Shown here piece after piece: positions 1-8,554 of a stretch of DNA of 64,000 bases. Source of the stretch: an uncultured Collinsella sp. (lineage in GTDB: Bacteria > Actinomycetota > Coriobacteriia > Coriobacteriales > Coriobacteriaceae). The notes under the pieces are model-generated. The model made no database searches, was not told the origin of the DNA, and was given only the letters and a program-made list of their open reading frames with translations. The translations under genes were made by a program, and so were the position numbers. Every line of letters starts with the position of its first letter. The stretch's first letter is position 1. Where the stretch lies: the NCBI GenBank assembly GCA_900549745.1, contig URPJ01000003.1:102514-166513 (forward strand), read 5' to 3'.

Positions 1-1515
1 CGTCAGCGTCTGCTTCTGGATTGCCAGCTTGCCGACAACCCCGCCGGTCCTGTAGTTCATCGCCACCGCCATGCACGGCTCGACGGGCTTGTAGACGCTC
101 CTGAACTCGTCTGTGCGCGTCACGGCGCGCTCGGTGGCGAGCAGCTCCGCCGCCTTGCGGTCCGCCGCCGCCTGCATGGCGTCCTGGGGCCAAGGCGTGG
201 CGTTGCCTCCCTCCTCGACCTTGTCGGCGACGAAGATGGCCTCGCCGCCGTCGATGTAGCAGTAGCCCCAGCTGACCTTGCTGTGGTTCTCCGTGGCGTG
301 GTAGGTGTAGCTGACCTTCTGCCACTCGCCAGTCATGGTGAACCCCTTGGTCACCGGGCCAAGCGCCCTCTCCTGATCCCAGAAAGACTGTATGATGCCC
401 GTCGCGCCCTTAGTGCCCTTGACCCACACGCTCTGCGTGTAGTCCGTATCCTTCTTGACGCTCGGCCCCTCGTCCTGACAGAAGCCGATACGCCCGCCGC
501 TCGAGACGACCTTGATGCCGAAGAGCACGCCCACCTGCGGCGAGTCGGGGACGTAGACGGTCTGGATGCTGCCGTGCGAGTCGCTCTTGCGGAAGTTCTT
601 ATCCGATTTCTTGCCGGTGCCGATGAGGGCGTTGGCAGCGCCCTCGATGAGGTTGGTATCCTCGGTGTCAACGCCCGGCAGGCTGTCGTAGCTGTAACTC
701 TTGACGATGCGACGACCGACCGAGACTGTCGACAGGTCGGAGTCGGGCGAGTCGTCCACCGCCGTGCCGCGCACCGATGCGTCCTGCGTGCTGAAGTCCA
801 CGTGCACGACGTTGCAGACCTCGGCGCGGTTGGTCGATTCGGTCATGTCCGGCATGAAGCGCGCGTCCCTGCCCTCGGTGAACTCCGCCGAGATGGGCAT
901 GTCGGCGGGCTCGACGTAGCGCCTGTAGATCACGTTGCCCATCCGGTCGGTCGCCGGCGAGCGGAACCCGGCCGCCTTGAGGAGCAGGTCCACCGCGTCC
1001 AGCTTGTTCTTAGCGTCGTTGTCCCTGCCCACGCCGAAAACCAAGGTGCTGCCCAGAAGGAGGCTGCTGGGGTCGGCGTAAACGGTGAGGCCGACCGATT
1101 CGGCTATCTTGACGGCCTCATCAACCAGATTGCTGCCCGCAACGATCACGTACGGCCCGTCGAAGTCGTCGTCTTTGAGCCGCTTCAGGAGGCCGTAGGC
1201 GTTGATCTGGCCCTCGCGGTAGGCGCCGTCGATGTCCACCGAGTCTACCTGCGGCATGAATGTTCCGAGGCACTCGCGCCTCTTACTGCCGTCCGTGAAG
1301 GTGGCGTTGAGGTACACACGCAGAAAGTCGTTACCGACGTCGAACTTGTCGGCGAAGTCCAGGGATGCAGTCTCGTAGAGCGCCGTGTTCGCATTGCGCT
1401 CGATGGAACCGCCGTTCTCGATGTCGCGCACGAAGTCGAGTTCGAGCCCCGTCTCACGTGATACGCGCACGAAGTCGTAGGAGGCGTCGAACGGCCTCGT
1501 CCAGCTATCAGCCAT
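1..1515 (-). CDS. Phage tail tip/baseplate protein with carbohydrate-binding-like insert (3' end cut by window)
   Basis: The reading frame opens at an ATG at 1515, overlapping the stop of the FN3 tail gene by 8 bases, and is still open at position 1, so at least 505 residues are encoded. The protein starts MADSWTRPFDASYDFVRVSR. Its first half resembles the Tal/prophage endopeptidase tail family that follows the distal tail protein in siphoviruses. Residues of about 330-430 look like a jelly-roll carbohydrate-binding module: a W-x-K-V-S-Y-T strand and the ending ADKVEEGGNATPW are typical of CBM_4_9-like folds. The expected role is at the tail tip, contacting the host surface. The catalytic part, if any, is outside the window. 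The family assignment comes from position and fold-like motifs. Confidence 0.75.
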   Translation of the reverse strand, partial: MADSWTRPFDASYDFVRVSRETGLELDFVRDIENGGSIERNANTALYETASLDFADKFDVGNDFLRVYLNATFTDGSKRRECLGTFMPQVDSVDIDGAYREGQINAYGLLKRLKDDDFDGPYVIVAGSNLVDEAVKIAESVGLTVYADPSSLLLGSTLVFGVGRDNDAKNKLDAVDLLLKAAGFRSPATDRMGNVIYRRYVEPADMPISAEFTEGRDARFMPDMTESTNRAEVCNVVHVDFSTQDASVRGTAVDDSPDSDLSTVSVGRRIVKSYSYDSLPGVDTEDTNLIEGAANALIGTGKKSDKNFRKSDSHGSIQTVYVPDSPQVGVLFGIKVVSSGGRIGFCQDEGPSVKKDTDYTQSVWVKGTKGATGIIQSFWDQERALGPVTKGFTMTGEWQKVSYTYHATENHSKVSWGYCYIDGGEAIFVADKVEEGGNATPWPQDAMQAAADRKAAELLATERAVTRTDEFRSVYKPVEPCMAVAMNYRTGGVVGKLAIQKQTLT

Positions 1516-3694
1516 TAGCGGGCTCCTCCCACGTCTCCCACGTCGGGTCGCACGAGGCTACCCACGCGCCGTCGGAACGCTTCACGCTGCAACTCAGGCG
1601 GGCGCGGAACCGTTCGCCGTAGAGATCGCGCACCCAAAAGCGTCCCGCGGTGTTCATGACCTCGAGGAATGACTTGTAGTCCTCCTCGTCGAGCAGCAGG
1701 AAGTCCATGCTGTCCTTGACGTCCCGTTCGTTGATGCCGTACGAGACGGGCAGCCCTTCCCCGCCGTCGGCGAAGTGCAGCATCTTGTATCCGTGCGTCA
1801 CCTTGCGGCTCGAGCCCTTCTTGAGATAGCGCCCGAGCCACGACCTCTCAGCGCCGGCTCCCCAGTTGAGAGCCACCTCGCGGCTCGCCACGGTCGTTTT
1901 GACCCTCGTCGCCGTGCTCACGCCCGTCGCGGCGTAGGCGACCGCGACGTACTCGAACTCGCTGTTGAGCGGAGGCAGCGGGTCGCTCGCGCCCTCGCCC
2001 GCCGCAAGGTGAGAGCCGAGCTGCAGGGTCGAGCCGTCGGGCAGGACGCGCGACACGGTGAAGTGGGACGTCTCGGGCGTGTCGTCGCTGTCGGCCTTGC
2101 CTGGGAATACCGACAGCTGGCATCCCAGCCTCTCGTCGACGAAGATGTTTAGCGACGGCTTGGCGGGCGGTGCCCAGTCGGTCCGGAAAGTTCTCGAGAC
2201 GGTGACCGATAGCGACGAGCCGGCCGTGACCGTTAGCATGACCCTGTAGGGCGTGAAGTTGACGAAGGCGTGTTGCGCATAGCCGAGGACAAAGGAGCGT
2301 GCGTCCTTGTCCACAGTCCCGCTCCACAGGAGGTTGCCCCTGATGTCGCACAAAGACAGATACTGTCGGCTGACGCCCGTCTCGTCGGCCACCTTCCACG
2401 TGAAGGTATGCGGCACCGCGCGCAGGGTCGCCCCGTCCGCAGCCGGGTCGGTGAAGAATGCCTGGGGCGCGTCCGCAACGGTATAGGCCGCCGCGCTCGA
2501 CCACGCTCCCCAGTCCTCGTCGAGGCCCTTGGTGCGCACGCGCACGGTGTACATGCCCTTGGCATCCGTCGGCAATTTCAGGCTCGTAGCCGGGCCCTCG
2601 ACCGTCGTGGTGGTGGGACCCGTCGGCGTCGTGACCTGCACCTCGGCTGAGGTCTGCGCCGAGCCGTCCGGATGGTTGGGCACCCATTCGAGCGTCGCGG
2701 TCGAACCTGTGGCGTAAGCCGCCCTGACGCCCCTGATGGACGGTGCGAGCGGCGGGCATATTGTCGTGACCTCGTTTGACTCGGTCCACGGTCCCTTGAG
2801 GCCGCTCTTGACCGCGCGGGCGCGGTAGTGCACCGTACCCGCCGGTGCCTCCTCGTCCTCCCATGAGGCGTTCACGTCCGCATCGACCCACGTCTTTCCA
2901 CCGTCGGTCGTGAGCTGGAACTCCCAGCTGTCGACGAAGGCCGGCGCGTCGTGCCCCTTGAGCACGACCTTCGCCGCCTCCGCCTTGACGGCCTCGAGCA
3001 TGCCGAGCGCCGTCGGCGTGGTATAGATCGCCGGCGCGCTCACGCCGTAGTCCGATGTGCCGCCGGGGCCCGTCGCCTTGGCCGAGAAGATGTACATGCA
3101 GCCCGGCTCGAGGCCGTTGTAGGTGTGGCTCGTGGTATTCCAACTAACGGTGCCGACGTCGGTGAACTTCCCCGGGCCGTTCTTCGCCACGCCGACGGTC
3201 ACGGTCGTCCAAGGGTAGTCGCCGTTCATACCCGTGTAGTCGACGTCCCAGCTGACCTTCGCGCTGGTGTCGCTCAGGCGCTCCGCCCTGATGTTCTTCG
3301 GCGTGTGCGGCGTGTGGTAGGCGCGGCACGGGACCGTGACGGTGTTTGATGCGTTGGACGTTCCGTTGCCGAAGCCGCCCGTGACGTTAATCTGGCCAGT
3401 GAAGGTGTGGTTGTAGGCGTCGCCGTTGCCGCGCGCGAGCACGACGTCACGCGACGTGCACTGCACCCATACCCAGCCGGAGTTGTTCGTCGAGTATACC
3501 GAGCCGTTCCACGAGCCGCCCGCCGACGAGCTGCCGTTTGCGTAGCAGTCGATGGCGTAGCGCGTGCCGTAGCCGTGCGTGACGCGGTAGGTCACGGTGG
3601 TGTCCGTGCGCCCGACCTCAGCAACGTCCACGTACGCGCACCAGCAGTACTTGCGATAGCCGCTTCCGCCTTGAACCCAGTTTCCCTGCGCCAT
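1508..3694 (-). CDS. Phage tail protein with fibronectin type III repeats (distal-tail-like)
   Basis: This 728-residue protein starts at MAQGNWVQGG, 2 bases after the tape measure stop; the frame stays open upstream, but that part lies inside the tape measure gene and is a shadow. An N-terminal part with several Trp/Cys strands is followed by an FN3 domain at about 130-222 (motifs KVSWDV, YNGLEPGCMY) and at least two further FN3-like beta repeats up to about 420. The last 120 residues (KKGSSRKVTHGYKM onwards) resemble the C-terminal domain of distal tail proteins. FN3 repeats are common on phage tails, where they aid weak binding to cell-surface glycans. It lies between tape measure and tail tip genes, as a distal tail protein should. 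Confidence 0.8.
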   Translation of the reverse strand: MAQGNWVQGGSGYRKYCWCAYVDVAEVGRTDTTVTYRVTHGYGTRYAIDCYANGSSSAGGSWNGSVYSTNNSGWVWVQCTSRDVVLARGNGDAYNHTFTGQINVTGGFGNGTSNASNTVTVPCRAYHTPHTPKNIRAERLSDTSAKVSWDVDYTGMNGDYPWTTVTVGVAKNGPGKFTDVGTVSWNTTSHTYNGLEPGCMYIFSAKATGPGGTSDYGVSAPAIYTTPTALGMLEAVKAEAAKVVLKGHDAPAFVDSWEFQLTTDGGKTWVDADVNASWEDEEAPAGTVHYRARAVKSGLKGPWTESNEVTTICPPLAPSIRGVRAAYATGSTATLEWVPNHPDGSAQTSAEVQVTTPTGPTTTTVEGPATSLKLPTDAKGMYTVRVRTKGLDEDWGAWSSAAAYTVADAPQAFFTDPAADGATLRAVPHTFTWKVADETGVSRQYLSLCDIRGNLLWSGTVDKDARSFVLGYAQHAFVNFTPYRVMLTVTAGSSLSVTVSRTFRTDWAPPAKPSLNIFVDERLGCQLSVFPGKADSDDTPETSHFTVSRVLPDGSTLQLGSHLAAGEGASDPLPPLNSEFEYVAVAYAATGVSTATRVKTTVASREVALNWGAGAERSWLGRYLKKGSSRKVTHGYKMLHFADGGEGLPVSYGINERDVKDSMDFLLLDEEDYKSFLEVMNTAGRFWVRDLYGERFRARLSCSVKRSDGAWVASCDPTWETWEEPANG

Positions 3695-3695
3695 C

Positions 3696-6119
3696 CTACG
3701 CGACCCCCATCGCCATGCTCTGCTCCACCGCCGCGACGAAGGCCCTGAACGCGGACGCCACGCGCCCGTCGACGCCCAGCAGGTCGCTGTCGAGGTAGAG
3801 GTTGTAAACGTTGCCGCCGCCCGCGATGCCCGCGGCTCCGCTGGCGGTCGCCCCGTATGCTCCGCCGCCGGTAACGCTCGCACCGAACACGGCGGCCTTC
3901 TCGACGTTGCGCACCGCCGACCTCATGGACTTAACCGGCTCGTCCGCCGTGTCGTCGATGCCGAGGGCCGCGCCCTCCATGACGTAGCCGAAAATCTTGC
4001 GGAACACGCGCGAGGGGGAGTGGATACCCAGCAGGTTCTTGGCCGCGTCGATGGCGCCGCCAACCACGCCGGTAATCTTGCTCACGACCACGCCGGCCGC
4101 GCTGCTGATACCGTTTGCGATGCCCTGCACGATCTGCGAGCCGATGGAGGCCACGCGGCCCGGGATTGAGGACAGGGCGCTCATGATGGAGCTGCCGATG
4201 CTCGAGGCCGCCGAGGTCACGAAGCCAACCGCGCCGCGGATGGCGGAGCCCAGGCTGCTGATTCCGTTGCGTCCGATGCTCGCCAGGGTGGACGGCAGAT
4301 TCTGGATTGCGCCGCGGATAGCGGACACGATGTTGGTACCGCACGTGCTGACGAAGCCGGCCATGCCGGTGATACCGTTGCCCAGGAACGTGATGGCGTT
4401 CCTGCCTAGGCTCAGCCAGTCGAGCGCCGACCAAGCCGAGACGAAAGCCGAGAAGATGGCCGGGATGTTGGCGATGAGCGTCGGTATCGCCTGCACGATG
4501 CCAAGTGCCAGCGTCACAATTGCCTGGATGCCGGCACCGAGCAGTATCGGCGCGTTGTCGTTGATCGCGTTGGCGAGGTTCTGCACGATGACCGGGGCCT
4601 GCTCGATGATCGTCGGCAGGCTGTCCGCTATGCCCTGCGCCAAGCCGACGATGAGGTTCGCCGCGCCCTCTGCCAGAACGCCCGCGTTCTCGGCTATGGA
4701 CTCGGAGAGGCCGGTGAGGATCTGCAGGCCGCTCTCCGTGATGGATGGCAGGTTCTCGGACAGATAGCCGCCGAGCGATGTCATAAGCGATGCCGCAGTC
4801 TCGGAGAGGAACGACAGCCCCATCTCGATTCCCTCGGCGAGCCTGGGAACGACCTCGCCGCCCACGTCGGCGAAGCCCTCGGCGATGCCGGGCAGCGATG
4901 AGGTGATGTTCTCCTGCAGCGTGGACAGGTCGCCCTCGAGCAGCGTCAAGCCGTAGACCATGGCAAGGTGCAGCGACTCCAACGGGTTGTCCCCAACCGC
5001 CCAGATCTCGACAAGGCCCTTGAAGCGCTCGCCGATCTCGTCCACGCCGTCCGACACGGCGGAGAGGATGTCGCCCATAGGCCCGGGCACGGCCTCAGCC
5101 GCGCTGTCGAGCGCCTGAGTGAAGATGTCGACAAACGCTTGGCCGAGCACGGGACCGACCGACGTGACAAGGCTCGGTAGCTGCGACAGCGCCGTGCCGA
5201 CGATGGTCGCAACGCGCGGGACGACGTTCGATGCCGCCGTCTCGACCGACTGTAGCAGCTCCTCGGTGAGCTTGCCCATGTCGGCGTCGTCCTTGCCCAG
5301 CTCCGTCACCCAGTTCTCCCAGGCGGCCTTCGCCATGTTGCAGGAGCCCTCGATGGTCGTGGCGGCCTCGCGCGAGGTCGTGCCGGCGATCTGCATCTGC
5401 TCCTGCATCGTGTGAATGGCCAGCACGACGTTATCGAAGGATAGGCTCGACTCGTCCACGGCTGAGTTGACCGCGTGCGCGTCCTTGACGAGGCGCTGCA
5501 TCTCCTCCTTGGTTCCGCCGTATCCGAGCTTCAAGTTATCGAGCATGGTGTAGTTCTGCTTCGCAAAGCCCTGGTACGCGTTCTGGAGGTCCTCCATCGC
5601 CGTGCCGAAGGTGTTGGCGTTGTCGCTCATGTCGACCATTGCCGTGTTGGCATACTTCGCGGCCTTTACCGTGTCGCCGCCCAGTGAGGAAACGAGCGAG
5701 GCCGAGAAGCCCGTCACCTGCTCCATGTATTGGTTGGCGCTAATGCCGGCCGTCTTGTAGGCTGCGTCGGCGTTGGCCAGCACCGTCGTCTGGGCCTGTT
5801 CGAGCTGCTCCCACTTACCGGAGCACTGCTCGACGGTCTGGCCGGTCATGGCGGCGTAGTCCTCGAGGGACTTGCCCATGTTGCCGAATATCTTCTTAAT
5901 GCCGCCGACGTTCTGCTCGTATGCGGCGTATGCGCTCATGCTCATGCCCGTGATGGCGGTGACGCCCGCCCCCACGGCGGCGACGCCAACGCCTATCGCC
6001 TTGGCGGCGGTCGCGCCGGCCTTGCCGAGCGTGCCCACGACCTTCGAGGCCACGCCCTCGGCCTTGCCACTGGCCTCGTCCTTGAGGCCGACCTTAATCA
6101 TCAGGTCGAGAAGGTTCAC
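3696..6119 (-). CDS. Phage tail tape measure protein
   Basis: This 807-residue protein sets tail length and is ejected with DNA. It is the longest prophage gene in the window and sits directly after the tail chaperone genes. The start is a GTG abutting the TAG of the frameshifted chaperone product, so it is probably translationally coupled. The N-terminal part (KVVGTLGKAGATAAKAIG...) and the block EQNVGGIKKIFGNMGKSLEDY match the TP901-type tape measure family. Residues of about 290-600 alternate hydrophobic helices (many Leu/Ile/Ala with regular Ser/Asn), as expected for membrane-active tape measure segments. The C-terminal LLGIHSPSRVFRKIFGYVMEG motif is shared by many Gram-positive phage tape measures. 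No peptidase or lysozyme domain is evident. Confidence 0.95.
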   Translation of the reverse strand: MNLLDLMIKVGLKDEASGKAEGVASKVVGTLGKAGATAAKAIGVGVAAVGAGVTAITGMSMSAYAAYEQNVGGIKKIFGNMGKSLEDYAAMTGQTVEQCSGKWEQLEQAQTTVLANADAAYKTAGISANQYMEQVTGFSASLVSSLGGDTVKAAKYANTAMVDMSDNANTFGTAMEDLQNAYQGFAKQNYTMLDNLKLGYGGTKEEMQRLVKDAHAVNSAVDESSLSFDNVVLAIHTMQEQMQIAGTTSREAATTIEGSCNMAKAAWENWVTELGKDDADMGKLTEELLQSVETAASNVVPRVATIVGTALSQLPSLVTSVGPVLGQAFVDIFTQALDSAAEAVPGPMGDILSAVSDGVDEIGERFKGLVEIWAVGDNPLESLHLAMVYGLTLLEGDLSTLQENITSSLPGIAEGFADVGGEVVPRLAEGIEMGLSFLSETAASLMTSLGGYLSENLPSITESGLQILTGLSESIAENAGVLAEGAANLIVGLAQGIADSLPTIIEQAPVIVQNLANAINDNAPILLGAGIQAIVTLALGIVQAIPTLIANIPAIFSAFVSAWSALDWLSLGRNAITFLGNGITGMAGFVSTCGTNIVSAIRGAIQNLPSTLASIGRNGISSLGSAIRGAVGFVTSAASSIGSSIMSALSSIPGRVASIGSQIVQGIANGISSAAGVVVSKITGVVGGAIDAAKNLLGIHSPSRVFRKIFGYVMEGAALGIDDTADEPVKSMRSAVRNVEKAAVFGASVTGGGAYGATASGAAGIAGGGNVYNLYLDSDLLGVDGRVASAFRAFVAAVEQSMAMGVA

Positions 6120-6841
6120 CTAGACCACCTTCAATCCCATCCGCTCGATGATGTCTGCGGCGATCTCGTCGCCGCCGCGCGTGTCCTCCGCCTCGGACCC
6201 ATCGCCCGCACCGCCGTTGACGATGCTCAGGAAGGGTTCCTTGAGCCACTTCCCCTGCGCCATGAGGCGCACCGACTCGCTCAGGTACACACGGAACGCC
6301 TCCCGCTCGTCCCGCTCGCGCCACCGCGCGACCATGTACCTACAGAAAGGGCGAGCACGCCGTGGCCCGACGTACTCGCCCAGACAGAGCCATATGTGGG
6401 ATGGGTCCTCGGCGGCTATCCAAAAAAAGGAGCCAGGATGTCCTTGATGCCGTCGATGCCGTCGATGGCATCCTTGATGTCGTTCACCCACTTCTTGACG
6501 GTGAAGTCGGCCTTGTACTCCTCGAGCGTCTGGCCGTCGAGCGCGGCGAGCAGCTTGTAGCTGATCTCGCCGCCCTGGCGCAGCACGTCGGGCAGAAGCC
6601 CCGCCACCATGTCCACGGCGAGGCCGTTGACCTCGGCGGTGGCGGCTGCTTTCGCGGCCTCGGGGTCGCCCTTCGCCTTGGCGGTCGCCTTGGCCTTGGC
6701 CTTGGCGGAGTCGGAGCGGAACTTGGCGTAGGAGGCCTTTGCCTTTGCGCCGAGTTCGCCGTTCATGACGTCCTCCGCCACGTCCGCCAACAGGCACATG
6801 GCATTCTGGAACTCGTCGGCGTTAAGGTTGTCCAGCTTCAT
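6120..6841 (-). CDS. Tail assembly chaperone, -1 frameshift product (gpGT-like)
   Basis: The 0-frame gene (6416-6841) ends APFFG-stop. Slipping back one base on the run of seven T (minus strand, 6422-6428) joins it to a second frame that reads FFWIAAEDPSHIWLCLGEY and continues to a TAG at 6120. The fusion is about 240 residues, and the extra 100 residues (ARWRERDEREAFRVY, MAQGKWLKEPF) look like the T-domain of siphovirus gpGT proteins. The fusion helps load major tail protein on the tape measure. Position between the major tail protein and tape measure is exactly where this frameshifted pair is found in siphoviruses. There is no independent start with a ribosome site for the second frame. Confidence 0.88.
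6416..6841 (-). CDS. Tail assembly chaperone, 0-frame product (gpG-like)
   Basis: This 141-residue protein starts MKLDNLNADEF, 2 bases after the major tail protein stop. It is mostly helical, with a low-complexity Ala/Lys stretch at about 40-65 (AKAKATAKAKGDPEAAKAAA) and a C-terminal part VNDIKDAIDGIDGIKDILAPFFG that ends right at the slippery site. In lambda-type siphoviruses the short form gpG is made in excess over the frameshifted gpGT, and the ratio matters for tail assembly. The same arrangement is visible here. Neither product is part of the mature virion in known systems. Confidence 0.88.
   Translation of the reverse strand: MKLDNLNADEFQNAMCLLADVAEDVMNGELGAKAKASYAKFRSDSAKAKAKATAKAKGDPEAAKAAATAEVNGLAVDMVAGLLPDVLRQGGEISYKLLAALDGQTLEEYKADFTVKKWVNDIKDAIDGIDGIKDILAPFFG
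6422..6428 (-). other. Programmed -1 ribosomal frameshift site
   Basis: The minus strand reads GCT CCT TTT TTT GGA TAG in the 0 frame. Seven consecutive T form a heptamer on which both tRNAs can slip by one base, after which the frame reads TGG ATA GCC. The 0-frame stop follows within 4 bases. The site is where the two chaperone frames overlap. Confidence 0.85.
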
Positions 6842-6843
6842 GG

Positions 6844-7413
6844 TTAGGCTCCAATCTCCTGCTTGATATACAGCTCGTAGGGCACGATCTCGGGGTTCTT
6901 GATTGAGTAGTGGCCCGTGAACTCGAACGCGAACTGGCCCTTGGCCTTGTTCTGCGTCGTGATTTGCAGACCGCCCGTGTTGAGCGCGTTGATGAGGCGG
7001 ATGGCGATATAGCCGTTGCCGTTCTCGCCCGAGTAATCGCCGATGAGCCAGATGTCGGCGAAGTCGGCCTCCGAGAGTGCGGAGCGCGGGACGATCTTCC
7101 CCTCGGTCTCGTCGGCTGCGGCTGCGAGCTTCTTGCCGAGCGCGGTGTTCAGCGTCACGAAGGTGCCGCTCAGCTTGGCCTCGATGCTGTCGATACGCTT
7201 GAGCTCCATCGTGTTGGCGGGGCAGTTGTCGATGTCCTCGCCGTAGTCGATGAAGTTGGGCGTGGCGGCGAAGCTGGTTCCGCCGCTCGTCGCACCCATC
7301 AGCTCGGACTCCGCGACCTCTGCGGTCTTGGGGTTGAAATTCGTGGCGAGCAGGCCCGCGTTGATGACGATCTCCTTGAACGTGTTCTCGGGGATGCGCG
7401 TGAACTTAGACAT
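6844..7413 (-). CDS. Major tail tube protein
   Basis: This 189-residue protein forms the tail tube rings. It begins MSKFTRIPENTFKEIVINAG and has the family features GYIAIRLINALNTGGLQ and FAFEFTGHYSI near its C-terminus, typical of phi13-type major tail proteins of Gram-positive siphoviruses. It is placed between the tail completion gene and the chaperone gene, in standard order. A strong ribosome site (GGAGGTCATATG) precedes the ATG, fitting its expected high expression. No C-terminal Ig-like decoration is present. Confidence 0.9.
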   Translation of the reverse strand: MSKFTRIPENTFKEIVINAGLLATNFNPKTAEVAESELMGATSGGTSFAATPNFIDYGEDIDNCPANTMELKRIDSIEAKLSGTFVTLNTALGKKLAAAADETEGKIVPRSALSEADFADIWLIGDYSGENGNGYIAIRLINALNTGGLQITTQNKAKGQFAFEFTGHYSIKNPEIVPYELYIKQEIGA

Positions 7414-7421
7414 ATGACCTC

Positions 7422-7790
7422 CTAGTAGCTGGTCATGTACTCAATGGTCAGGTTGATGATTCGGCGCTTCACGGCGTTGTCCTCGTCGGCCATGGCGTTG
7501 CAGAACGGCTCGCCCTGCATCACCCACATGCCGCCGCCGTCGCACGGCAGCAGCACGCCCGACAGCCCCAGCGCCCGGGCGATCTCTTCGGTCTTGGCGT
7601 TCGGCGCGGCCTCGGACGATGTACGGAACCAGAGGTTCACCTCGGAGTTGCACTGCGTGCCGAATGCCGCGGTCGGCAGGTCGTAGGTGATGTAGGGCAT
7701 CTTCGCCTCGCCCGGCACCGCCGAGTCGCGGTACACGGGAAGGCCGAAGCCCTCGAGCCAAGCCTGCAGCGCTGCCGCCTTAGTCGCCAT
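7422..7790 (-). CDS. Phage tail terminator/completion-like protein
   Basis: The start chosen is MATKAAALQAWLEGFG (122 residues), overlapping the end of the upstream gene by 11 bases; the open frame before it is a shadow. The order connector - HK97 gp10-like - completion - major tail would put a tail terminator here. Features such as GLPVYRDSAVP..MPYITYDLP and a final IINLTIEYMTSY strand match small siphovirus minor tail proteins with a compact alpha/beta fold. It likely caps the tail tube at the head-tail junction. The role rests mainly on gene order and size. Confidence 0.65.
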   Translation of the reverse strand: MATKAAALQAWLEGFGLPVYRDSAVPGEAKMPYITYDLPTAAFGTQCNSEVNLWFRTSSEAAPNAKTEEIARALGLSGVLLPCDGGGMWVMQGEPFCNAMADEDNAVKRRIINLTIEYMTSY

Positions 7791-8133
7791 CCGACACCTC
7801 CCACTCCTCCGCGCTGCACTGGCCGAAGCCAAACGACGCGCAGCACGGCGCGGCGCCGTCGTCCGCGTTCGACGTGCAGCGGAATACCTGCCCGTCGAAC
7901 GCACGCTGGAAGAGGTCGCCGTACCGCAGCGGCTCGGCGGTCGTCACGGTGTAGACGTTCCTCACGCCGTCGTGCTCCGCGATGCGCGAGGCCGTGGAGC
8001 TGTCGCGCACGATCGCCGCCGTGAAGCCGTCGCCGACGGTGAGGACGGTCTTGAAGCCACCCTCACCATCAGGCTCGGTCTTTGCGACGAGCCTCGTGCA
8101 CGCTACCGCCATGCGCTCGTACAGGCGGCTCAC
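7780..8133 (-). CDS. Head-tail joining protein (head closure-like)
   Basis: The best start is a GTG at 8133 that overlaps the previous stop (GTGA), giving 117 residues beginning V-S-R-L-Y-E-R-M; an ATG seven codons later is the alternative. The sequence is rich in beta strands (KTVLTVGDGFTAAIVRD, YTVTTAEPLRYGDLFQRAFDGQVFRCTS) like the head-closure/adaptor family. It ends over the start of the next gene, so the three small connector genes are tightly coupled. Its assignment rests on fold-like pattern and order after a gp6-like connector. Confidence 0.6.
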   Translation of the reverse strand: MSRLYERMAVACTRLVAKTEPDGEGGFKTVLTVGDGFTAAIVRDSSTASRIAEHDGVRNVYTVTTAEPLRYGDLFQRAFDGQVFRCTSNADDGAAPCCASFGFGQCSAEEWEVSDGD

Positions 8134-8546
8134 AGCTTTCTCCAAGGGTCGAGACGCGCCTTGAACTGCTGCCGCCACGTGATGGGCGAGCCGTCGCCGC
8201 CGACGCGCGTGTAGCTGTAGCCGCCGAAGCTCTCGGATGCGTACGGACTGTCCAGCTCCTTGGCGTGCTCGGTCTGCCACGCCGCGATCTCGTCAGCGAG
8301 GTCGACCACGGCCTGCGGGATGGCGAGCGCCCAGACGGTGCCGACGAACTCCTCGTCCGTGAGCACGTTGTAGGGCCACGCGTGCAGCCCGTCGTTGAAG
8401 GTCGAGCCCGTGATGCGGACGTACTGGCCCTCCTTGAGGCCGAGGGCCGCGGGCGGCACGAGGCTACCGCCCTCGATGCGGACGCGCCCCGTGCGCTTGT
8501 CGGCGACGAACCAGTTGCGCAGCGACAGAAGCACCTGCTCGAGCAT
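8130..8546 (-). CDS. Head-tail connector, gp6/gp15-like
   Basis: This 138-residue protein starts MLEQVLLSLRNWFVADKRTG. The first helix with R-N-W-F is typical of the gp6-like connector family that binds below the portal. A middle segment (GLKEGQYVRITGSTFNDGLHAW) is a beta insertion, and the C-terminus (ITWRQQFKARLDPWRKL) is basic. It follows the coat gene by 8 bases and overlaps the next connector gene. I am confident in the class, less so in the exact subfamily. Confidence 0.7.
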   Translation of the reverse strand: MLEQVLLSLRNWFVADKRTGRVRIEGGSLVPPAALGLKEGQYVRITGSTFNDGLHAWPYNVLTDEEFVGTVWALAIPQAVVDLADEIAAWQTEHAKELDSPYASESFGGYSYTRVGGDGSPITWRQQFKARLDPWRKL

Positions 8547-8554
8547 CTCTGCGC

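Noticed and set aside
283..1461. 392-codon plus-strand frame
   Set aside because: Antisense shadow of the tail tip gene, which is open on the minus strand across the whole stretch.
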